Source: Haemophilus parainfluenzae (GTDB taxonomy: Bacteria > Pseudomonadota > Gammaproteobacteria > Enterobacterales > Pasteurellaceae). Taken from it: 5,121 nt of DNA. A model generated the notes under the pieces. The model did not search any database. It saw only the letters and a program-made list of their open reading frames with translations, and had not been told where the DNA came from. The stretch is taken from assembly GCA_018381425.1 (NCBI GenBank), contig JAGZRY010000135.1, forward strand, positions 1-5,121, read 5' to 3'. Shown here piece by piece: positions 1 to 4,959 of this stretch (positions are counted from its first letter, which is position 1; every line of letters begins with the position of its first letter). A program made the position numbers and the translations under genes.

Positions 1-71
1 TGCCCTTTTGCCGCAAGCTCAAGAGCCAGTTGCATAAATTTCACGTCATCAGGGGAAAAGGTGTCACTCAT
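1..71 (-). CDS. ribD: RibD, bifunctional riboflavin biosynthesis deaminase/reductase (N-terminal fragment)
   Basis: Only the first 23 codons lie in the window; the rest runs off the left edge. RibD deaminates 2,5-diamino-6-ribosylamino-4-pyrimidinone 5'-phosphate and then reduces the ribosyl side chain, two cytoplasmic steps of riboflavin synthesis. The visible peptide begins MSDTFSPDDVKFMQLALELA and continues AKG. Its second half matches the first helix of the deaminase domain (E. coli RibD begins with a similar MARALKLAQRG). The ATG at 69-71 is chosen because an AAAGGA ribosome binding site lies 5 bases upstream, inside the end of nrdR. A second in-frame ATG (33-35) would also leave the helix intact but has no clear binding site. 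The nrdR stop is separated from this start by a single base, so the two are probably translationally coupled. The nrdR-ribD order is conserved in gamma-proteobacteria. The catalytic zinc-binding motifs are outside the window, so identity rests on the short peptide plus context. Confidence 0.82.
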   Translation of the reverse strand, partial: MSDTFSPDDVKFMQLALELAAKG

Positions 72-72
72 A

Positions 73-522
73 TTAATCCTTTAAGCTTTCAATTTCTTTG
101 GTGAATTCATTGATATTATCAAAGCTCAAATAAACGGACGCAAAACGGATATACGCCACTTTATCTAATTCTTTCAGCTCATTCATGGCTAATTTACCTA
201 CGAGATGACTTGGTACTTCTCGTTCACCCGTCGCACGTAATTGGATAATAATATGGCTGATGGCTTTTTCCACATCATCCGAACTTACAGGGCGTTTTTC
301 TAATGCATGTTGAATACCGCTACGCAATTTATCTTCGTTAAACGGCTCGCGTGACCCATCATTTTTAATAATTTTTGGCACCACTAATTCGGCCGTTTCA
401 AAGGTGGTAAAGCGCTCATGACAATTCCCGCATTCCCGACGACGACGCACTTGATACCCATCAGAAACCAAACGGCTGTCAATCACCTTAGTTTCTTCAG
501 TTGAACAAAACGGACAACGCAT
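73..522 (-). CDS. nrdR: NrdR, ATP-cone transcriptional repressor of ribonucleotide reductase genes
   Basis: NrdR is a cytoplasmic zinc-binding repressor. It senses ATP/dATP through an ATP-cone domain and shuts down nrd operons by binding NrdR boxes in their promoters. The 149-residue length equals that of E. coli NrdR. The N-terminal zinc ribbon is complete: Cys3-Pro-Phe-Cys6 and Cys31-Gly-Asn-Cys34, with a basic RRRRE stretch (residues 26-30) between the pairs, followed by HERFTTFE. The ATP-cone spans about residues 47-137 and opens with [14 protein letters not shown], including the typical K-x-DG-x-REPF signature. The ATG at 520-522 is preceded by AAAAGGA with 6 bases of spacing. Cys3 and Cys6 fall immediately after this start, so no other start is plausible. 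The gene follows recC after 77 bases and precedes ribD by 1 base. I saw no NrdR box in the upstream gap, so there is no sign of self-regulation. Nothing appears damaged. Confidence 0.97.
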   Translation of the reverse strand: MRCPFCSTEETKVIDSRLVSDGYQVRRRRECGNCHERFTTFETAELVVPKIIKNDGSREPFNEDKLRSGIQHALEKRPVSSDDVEKAISHIIIQLRATGEREVPSHLVGKLAMNELKELDKVAYIRFASVYLSFDNINEFTKEIESLKD

Positions 523-539
523 TTTAGATCCTTTTCAAA

Positions 540-566
540 ATTATTCTTAAGTCAGCATCTTATCAA
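540..566 (-). promoter_or_regulatory. Candidate sigma-70 promoter for nrdR-ribD
   Basis: Reading the minus strand, TTGATA (561-566) resembles a -35 box. It is followed either by TAATTT (538-543) at 17 bases or by AATAAT (540-545, five of six matches to TATAAT) at 15 bases. Neither combination is ideal: the better -10 has short spacing. The position, 18 or more bases before the nrdR start and inside the only sizeable gap between genes in the window, is what makes it worth marking. This is pattern matching by eye. Confidence 0.3.
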
Positions 567-596
567 AAATCCAAGATCTTTTCGATCTGAAGATCC
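565..596 (-). terminator. Possible weak intrinsic terminator after recC
   Basis: Starting 3 bases after the recC stop codon, the transcript can form GGATCTT (590-596) paired with AAGATCT (574-580), the outermost pair being G-U, around a 9-base loop. A run of five U (565-569) follows 4 bases after the stem. A competing smaller hairpin, AGATC with GATCT (574-578 and 584-588), uses the same bases. Stems are short and AT-rich, and the U-run is not directly adjacent, so termination would be inefficient. Read-through from recC into nrdR is likely. Confidence 0.25.
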
Positions 597-599
597 GCT

Positions 600-3500
600 T
601 TAAGACAACATTTCTCCAAACCAGGATGTGGTTTGTTTCACCAACTGCAAGAGACCATCCTTCGATTTAAATTGTTCTGTTTGCCCCAACACCCTCGCCC
701 AATAAGGATCAGCTTTACCGTAACCATAAGGATCATCTTTCGCAAGGGATTCGATATTCGCTAAAACATTGTCAAAATTGACCGCACTTTCATCTTTTTC
801 AATAAACTTCGCTATATTTTCCGTTGGAATGAGCTGAATTTGTTGCTGGCTTTGTAAATAAGCCTCGATATACATTTTCAGTTTCTCAAGTGCGGTTGAT
901 TTTTCTATTGTTTTTAATGTTAAATCCTTATCTTTAGCGATAATACGTGGTGGCAGTGCGTTCTCTTTTGTCGCCAGTTGAATGAGATAATAAAGCCATG
1001 GACGAATACGATAACGATCTTTATATTTTGCAAATCGCCATTCGATTATCTGATTTTCATCACCAAATAATGGCTCCATATAGCCAAACAAGCGAATATT
1101 GCCTTGTGCCGTTTCCACCACAAAATCAACACTCTCACTGTGGGGTGAAGAATAATCCTTAATTTTCTCTTTAAAAGCCAATACATCAGCACGAATGGAT
1201 TGCGCACAAACTTCCGCAAACTCGCCGCGTGGCATGATGCCTTTTACTCGCTGTTTGGCGAAATAATCGTTAAATTGCGCTTCCTCTAAATGCAATAACT
1301 CATTATTAATGCGATAACGATCCAAACCATTTAACGTGAAGTTTTCACTTTCTTCAATGCGATCACCTTCATCTCGGAAATACACGCCAAGCTGCTTTTC
1401 AAAAAAGAATTTCACTGGATTTTCAACAAAACTCACAAAACGATCGAGTTCAATTTCCGTTATTGGATCTTGATTTTCGCCCATAGGCACAACAAATTCA
1501 TGACATTTTCTTTCTTGGAATTGCGCAATCGGCAGCCATTTTTTTGCAAAAGAGCGGTTAATTTTCCCTTTATTTTGGAAATTACTTGGACTAAACGCCG
1601 TCATTAGATGTTGTTCAATTCTCAAGCCATTTTCTGAATAATGATTAATATAATCAATTAACTGGCTCACTAACACTGAAGCCTCTTTGGGTTGATTATC
1701 AATAATCGAACAGCCCACATAACTCACATAAAAATGAGATCTTGCAGCCAGTAAGGCTTCAAGGAATAAGTAACGATCATCGTCTCGACGAACACGATCG
1801 CCTTTTTGATGATGATATTGCATTAAGTCAAAACTATTTGGTGTATGACTGCGTGGGTAATCAGCCTCATTCATCCCAAGCAAACACACCACTTTGAAAG
1901 GAATAGATCGCATTGGTAAAAGCGTGCAGAAATTCACTTTCCCTGCTAAGAAGCGAAGGCTATTTGGTGTTTCTTCTAAACGTGCAGACATCACTTCCGC
2001 AATCACATCCGCTTGCAAAGTTTCTTCAAAATTGACGGTCTGCAAATCATCGGCAAAGGCATTGATACAATCCTGAATATAAAATAAGGTATCCGCAGTT
2101 TCTTCATTTTGCACAAAGAAATCCGTCAAAAGTGCGGTTAATTTTTCACGCCATTTTTCAATATTGTGTGCCTTTTGCAAATCTTGATGCCATTTATTTA
2201 GGGCTGTAAAAAATTGATTCACCGCACCGACTAACTGCCCTTTCAATCCATAGCTACTATCAAGTCCAAGACTGTCCTGCCAAACGCCTTGCTCTTCACG
2301 CATCGCATAACCTAAAGTCATACGTTCAAGTCCCGCCTGCCATGCGTTAAAATTCAGTGTATTCTGCAGTTTTTCTAAACCAAAGCGAATACCCGACTCT
2401 TTCACCCATTCACGGATTTGTTCGAGATCTACAAGGGCAATATTAAAACGCTCACGGATAGCGGGAATATCCAATAAAGCCAGTACTTCTTCCGCGCCAA
2501 ACTGACTTTCTCTTAAATTTAGCAGGGAAAGATAGCTCGACACGATCACATCACTTTCAGACAATTTACTGTCAGAAATCGAGAATGGAATAGTAGGTGC
2601 ATCCGCACTATTCGTACCAAAGACAGCCTGAATATAAGGCGTATATTGGTTAACATCAGCAACCATGACCACCACATCTTTTGGTGTAATCTGCTCTTCT
2701 TTTGGCTTATGCTGATTTTGATTGAATAAATCCAACAAATAATCATGCAGCACTTCAACTTCTCGCATCGCGCTATGGCAAGATTTCACGACCAAAGAGC
2801 GGTCATTTTTCTCTACATTTAATGCACCATGACTCAACGTCAAAATTTGATTTTGGATCTGTCCTAGTAACGTTTTTTCAGGAAGTTCCGCATAGTAATC
2901 ACGGGAAATGGCTTGAATATTTTCTTCATCACGCACTAATTGATAGAGAAAATCCCGTCCCATTTTTCCCCAAGAGGCTAAAAGCGGATTTCCGCTGAAC
3001 AATTCTTCTTGTTGATTGGTGTAATCAAGGTCAGCAGGTTCCCATGACACTTGCTCGGCTGAAATTAAAGGCTTCACATCATCACTTTCTTGCACGAAAC
3101 GCTGTCTTTCTAATAAATAGGATTTACTCAGATCTCGCAGGTCGCCCCAGTATTCTTGACATGGATTATTGAAGAATAAATGTACGTCTGTTTTAGCTGA
3201 AATACCTTGGAAAATATTGAGATAAACCGTTGGCAATGCTGGAATACCAAAAATAAAAATACGTTCTGGTAAGTTGAGCGTCGCATTGGGATCACGACAT
3301 AATGCTAAAAATTGTTGATTAAGTGCAGCACGATGTTTTGCTTTTCCACCGAAATCACGTTGGACATCATTCACCAAGGCTCGCCATAAAATTCCCTGCC
3401 AGTGAATATTGCCTTTAATTTGAGAAAGAAAGGTAGGATTTAACGCCGCCCCCCCCTGCTTTTGCTGATTAATTTGAGCCAAGATCTTTTCATCGTTATT

Positions 3501-3959
3501 TTCTTCCCATGCGGCAATCCATTCGGGACGATAGACGAGATATTGGTCAAATAAATCGGCAACTTTTAGGCTTAATTGATAAAGTTTTTGTTGTTCTGAT
3601 GCAGGTGAAGATGCTAAATATTTTTTTAATGGTTCAAATTCTTTTTGCTGTAAAAAAGTAGGGATTAATCGCATTAATCGCCATAACGTTGAATCTTTTT
3701 CAAAAGGGTTTTGCGTGGAAACATTCGGCAAATTATCAGCGTAAAGTTTCCAAATAAAACTGGAAGGCATGGGGAATTGGAAATTCGCTGCAACGCCGCG
3801 TTTTTTAGCAATTTCCATTTGCAACCATTGTGCCATACCTGGGCTTTGCACCAACACAATGTCAGATTGAAACGGATCATGTTGCGGTAAATTTTCCAAC
3901 AGCGAAACTAAAATATCCTTTTGAATTTCTGGTTGGTTTGAATAATAAGTAACGAGCAA
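600..3959 (-). CDS. recC: RecC, Chi-recognition subunit of the RecBCD helicase-nuclease
   Basis: RecC scaffolds RecB and RecD, splits the DNA duplex and scans the 3' strand for Chi. This lets RecBCD switch from degrading a double-stranded end to loading RecA. The 1119 residues align with E. coli RecC (1122) from end to end. Conserved blocks include LVQSPGMAQWLQ (37-48), FPMPSSFIW (62-70), ADLFDQYLVYRPEW (134-147), FFNNPCQEYWGD (262-273), GNPLLASWGKMGRD (323-336), SCHSAMREVEVLHDYLL (393-409), VVMVADVNQYTPYIQAVFG (430-448), LLPMRSIPFKVVCLLGMN (680-697) and GDRVRRDDDRYLFLEALL (720-737). The C-terminal part (about 835-1119) corresponds to the nuclease-like fold that is inactive in RecC. The start is a TTG (3957-3959), aligning exactly with residue 1 of E. 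coli RecC. A GGG-containing binding site lies 7 bases upstream, and no in-frame ATG or GTG precedes it back to the comQ stop. The gene follows comQ by 37 bases, as recC follows ppdC in E. coli. Oddities: a run of eight G (3449-3456) at Gln168-Ala171, and changed residues at two reported Chi-contact positions. Confidence 0.98.
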   Translation of the reverse strand: MLVTYYSNQPEIQKDILVSLLENLPQHDPFQSDIVLVQSPGMAQWLQMEIAKKRGVAANFQFPMPSSFIWKLYADNLPNVSTQNPFEKDSTLWRLMRLIPTFLQQKEFEPLKKYLASSPASEQQKLYQLSLKVADLFDQYLVYRPEWIAAWEENNDEKILAQINQQKQGGAALNPTFLSQIKGNIHWQGILWRALVNDVQRDFGGKAKHRAALNQQFLALCRDPNATLNLPERIFIFGIPALPTVYLNIFQGISAKTDVHLFFNNPCQEYWGDLRDLSKSYLLERQRFVQESDDVKPLISAEQVSWEPADLDYTNQQEELFSGNPLLASWGKMGRDFLYQLVRDEENIQAISRDYYAELPEKTLLGQIQNQILTLSHGALNVEKNDRSLVVKSCHSAMREVEVLHDYLLDLFNQNQHKPKEEQITPKDVVVMVADVNQYTPYIQAVFGTNSADAPTIPFSISDSKLSESDVIVSSYLSLLNLRESQFGAEEVLALLDIPAIRERFNIALVDLEQIREWVKESGIRFGLEKLQNTLNFNAWQAGLERMTLGYAMREEQGVWQDSLGLDSSYGLKGQLVGAVNQFFTALNKWHQDLQKAHNIEKWREKLTALLTDFFVQNEETADTLFYIQDCINAFADDLQTVNFEETLQADVIAEVMSARLEETPNSLRFLAGKVNFCTLLPMRSIPFKVVCLLGMNEADYPRSHTPNSFDLMQYHHQKGDRVRRDDDRYLFLEALLAARSHFYVSYVGCSIIDNQPKEASVLVSQLIDYINHYSENGLRIEQHLMTAFSPSNFQNKGKINRSFAKKWLPIAQFQERKCHEFVVPMGENQDPITEIELDRFVSFVENPVKFFFEKQLGVYFRDEGDRIEESENFTLNGLDRYRINNELLHLEEAQFNDYFAKQRVKGIMPRGEFAEVCAQSIRADVLAFKEKIKDYSSPHSESVDFVVETAQGNIRLFGYMEPLFGDENQIIEWRFAKYKDRYRIRPWLYYLIQLATKENALPPRIIAKDKDLTLKTIEKSTALEKLKMYIEAYLQSQQQIQLIPTENIAKFIEKDESAVNFDNVLANIESLAKDDPYGYGKADPYWARVLGQTEQFKSKDGLLQLVKQTTSWFGEMLS
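781..789 (-). repeat. DNA uptake signal sequence (USS), exact core
   Basis: The plus strand reads ACCGCACTT, so the AAGTGCGGT core is on the minus strand, inside recC near its 3' end. It encodes Ser-Ala-Val (residues 1058-1060), one of the usual tripeptides produced by USS in coding sequence. It is recognised by the competence machinery of Haemophilus-type Pasteurellaceae. Confidence 0.9.
888..896 (+). repeat. DNA uptake signal sequence (USS), exact core with AT-rich flank
   Basis: The plus strand reads AAGTGCGGT followed by TGATTTTT, matching the extended USS in which the core is followed by an AT-rich tract. It lies in recC, where the opposite strand encodes Thr-Ala-Leu (residues 1022-1024). 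It is inverted relative to the copy at 781-789, about 100 bases away. Confidence 0.9.
2130..2138 (+). repeat. DNA uptake signal sequence (USS), exact core with both AT tracts
   Basis: AAGTGCGGT is followed by TAATTTTT, then six bases, then ATTTTT. This is close to the full extended USS with two AT tracts one helical turn apart, making it the best-formed copy in the window. It lies in recC, encoding Thr-Ala-Leu (residues 608-610) on the other strand. Confidence 0.93.
3449..3456 (-). repeat. Homopolymer run of eight G inside recC
   Basis: The coding strand carries eight consecutive G, spanning the end of Gln168, Gly169, Gly170 and the first base of Ala171. The run sits in a low-complexity segment (residues 163-172) that aligns poorly with E. 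coli RecC. Adding or losing one base would truncate the protein. Confidence 0.9.
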
Positions 3960-3961
3960 AG

Positions 3962-3994
3962 TAACGCCCTTTTGAAAGCAAAAACAATGCGTTA
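3962..3994 (-). promoter_or_regulatory. Predicted mRNA hairpin over the recC ribosome binding site
   Basis: In the short gap between comQ and recC the transcript can fold into an outer stem UAACGC/GCGUUA (3989-3994 with 3962-3967) and an inner stem UUUUG/CAAAA (3979-3983 with 3970-3974) closing a four-base CUUU loop; a G-U pair may extend the inner stem. The AAAAGGG ribosome binding site of recC (3967-3973) is largely inside these stems, and the TTG start follows the outer stem by two bases. The comQ stop codon lies two bases before the outer stem, so a ribosome ending comQ would be expected to open it. There is no U-run after it, so it does not look like a terminator. The fold is visible in the sequence; the regulatory role is inferred. 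Confidence 0.5.
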
Positions 3995-3996
3995 TT

Positions 3997-4299
3997 TTAC
4001 TCGGTTTTCAATAAAAATTCACCTTGAGGATAGCGTATATTCACTTGATGATGACTGCATTGAATTGCAAATTGAATGCCATTTTGTTCTACGCTATTTT
4101 CACAAGACAAGCCTAAAAACTGACGTTGAGCCTGATTTTCAGCAATTTGAATCGCCTGAAATTCTTGAAAAATTCTGACCGCACTTTTTCGTTGCTCAGT
4201 CGTCCATCGGTTAAAAATCAAAAATAACCCGCTGAAAATAGATAAGGCTAATAAAAGTGACATTAACGACATGCCTTTATTCACTTTGATCTTGCGCAC
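3997..4299 (-). CDS. comQ: ComQ, minor pilin-like competence protein (PpdC position)
   Basis: This 100-residue protein sits where H. influenzae has comQ and E. coli has ppdC, between the ygdB-like gene and recC. Such proteins are minor subunits of the type IV pilus-like machine needed for DNA uptake. It has a short basic leader (MRKIKVNKG), a Gly9-Met10 junction resembling a prepilin peptidase site, and a hydrophobic helix (about residues 10-30). A small domain with Cys66 and Cys81 follows, possibly forming a disulfide. Mature position +5 is Ser14, not the usual Glu. The start is a GTG (4297-4299) with a GGAG binding site (4308-4311) 8 bases upstream. A second GTG (4282-4284) would give a shorter leader but lacks a binding site. 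The gene overlaps the end of comP by 23 bases, implying coupled translation. It carries a USS. I recognise it mainly from leader and position, as sequence similarity to PpdC is weak. I believe this Pasteurellaceae family is listed as a domain of unknown function. Confidence 0.85.
   Translation of the reverse strand: MRKIKVNKGMSLMSLLLALSIFSGLFLIFNRWTTEQRKSAVRIFQEFQAIQIAENQAQRQFLGLSCENSVEQNGIQFAIQCSHHQVNIRYPQGEFLLKTE
4178..4186 (-). repeat. DNA uptake signal sequence (USS), exact core
   Basis: The plus strand reads ACCGCACTT, placing AAGTGCGGT on the coding strand of comQ, where it encodes Ser-Ala-Val within RKSAVRIF (residues 37-44). It is preceded by AAA and followed by CAGAATTTTT, consistent with the extended signal. 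Confidence 0.9.
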
Positions 4300-4957
4300 T
4301 CAAATCACTCCAACTTTTATCCACCAAACTCCATTGGCTATATTCTTGTACGAGTTTTGTCACCACGGCTTTACCGTAAGCTACCGTCACGTCTCCCTCC
4401 AACTTAAGTGAGCCTCCAGTAATCACTGCACCGCTAATTCGCCCTTTGCCAGTTAAGGTTAAATTTTCTTCTGCTAGCAGAATACCACTCACATTCCCTT
4501 TAATTTCTAATTGGCTTTGCGTTATCCAATACACTTGTGGTGTTTTTTGAGCAGTTAAAGTAGTATCTACTTTCACAAAGTGCGGTTGAAAATCAGCTTG
4601 TTTTTCGCTGGAAATAAAATCCCTCAGCATATTTTCATTAATGCCTTTTGTGGGCGATTTCTTAAATAACTCTGCACGTTTACACCAAACAGAATAGGCG
4701 ACTTTATCCTCTGCCCCTGAAGACTCGAAAAAGACTTGTTTCACTTTTTCAGTACCATTTAAAGGCAAGTTTTGGCAAATGTGTGTTTGTTGTTGCTGAC
4801 TGATTTTCTGTAAAGGAAGGCTCTGTTCTACATAATATTTTCGCTGACTCATTTGAGCTCGAAAAAACGCAAAGATCTGTTCATCAAATAATAAGATCAG
4901 CGCCAATAAGCCTGAAAGTAAAATCAGTGCCGTTAGTGTCACTATCCCTTTTTTCAT
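4277..4957 (-). CDS. comP: ComP, YgdB-like minor pilin protein with beta-helix-like C-terminal half
   Basis: The gene lies in the comP position of the H. influenzae comNOPQ cluster (ygdB in E. coli). It starts MKKG-IVTLTALILLSGLLA, a very short basic leader, a Gly-Ile prepilin-type junction and one hydrophobic helix, which predicts an inner-membrane pilin-like subunit of the DNA uptake pilus. Mature position +5 is Thr, not Glu. Two cysteines (61 and 92 in this numbering) could pair in the periplasm. Residues about 146-200 alternate short beta strands and turns (GNVSGILLAEENLTLTGKG, then ISGAVITGGSLKLEGDVTV), like the repetitive beta domain seen in some PilX-like pilus proteins. E. coli YgdB is much shorter (about 135 residues). 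ATG at 4955-4957 is preferred because AAGAAG lies 7 bases upstream. An ATG two codons earlier (4961-4963; 228 residues) overlaps the comO stop as ATGA and is the alternative. It overlaps comQ by 23 bases and carries a USS. Confidence 0.87.
   Translation of the reverse strand: MKKGIVTLTALILLSGLLALILLFDEQIFAFFRAQMSQRKYYVEQSLPLQKISQQQQTHICQNLPLNGTEKVKQVFFESSGAEDKVAYSVWCKRAELFKKSPTKGINENMLRDFISSEKQADFQPHFVKVDTTLTAQKTPQVYWITQSQLEIKGNVSGILLAEENLTLTGKGRISGAVITGGSLKLEGDVTVAYGKAVVTKLVQEYSQWSLVDKSWSDLSAQDQSE
4578..4586 (+). repeat. DNA uptake signal sequence (USS), exact core
   Basis: The plus strand reads AAGTGCGGT followed by TGAAAAT, in the middle of comP, where the opposite strand encodes Gln-Pro-His-Phe. 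This is a reading frame less often used by USS than the Ser-Ala-Val or Thr-Ala-Leu frames seen in the other copies here. Confidence 0.9.
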
Positions 4958-4959
4958 GA

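Noticed and set aside
523..599. NrdR box upstream of nrdR
   Set aside because: I looked for paired 16-base palindromic NrdR boxes resembling ACACTATATATAGTGT and saw none; the palindromes present are GATC-based.
781..896. Inverted pair of USS as a possible terminator
   Set aside because: Inverted USS pairs can act as terminators when only a few bases apart, but these are about 100 bases apart and lie inside the recC coding region.
948..955. Possible Haemophilus Chi site (CGTGGTGG)
   Set aside because: It misses the required first G of GNTGGTGG. By eye I found no exact match to GNTGGTGG or GSTGGAGG on either strand in the window.
1894..2076. Plus-strand open frame of 60 codons inside recC
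   Set aside because: It lies wholly within the strongly conserved recC coding sequence, has a low-complexity Lys/Ser-rich product and no family resemblance; it is an antisense shadow.
2546..2758. Minus-strand open frame of 70 codons in another frame of recC
   Set aside because: It overlaps the conserved VVMVADVNQYTPYIQAVFG block of RecC and has an unnatural composition; a frame shadow.
3674..3880. Minus-strand open frame of 68 codons in another frame of recC
   Set aside because: It overlaps the conserved N-terminal region of RecC (LVQSPGMAQWLQ to FIW); no support of its own.
3972..4178. Plus-strand open frame of 68 codons across the comQ-recC gap
   Set aside because: It is antisense to comQ, ends at a USS, and has no ribosome binding site or recognisable product. 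An antisense RNA here cannot be excluded but nothing supports it.
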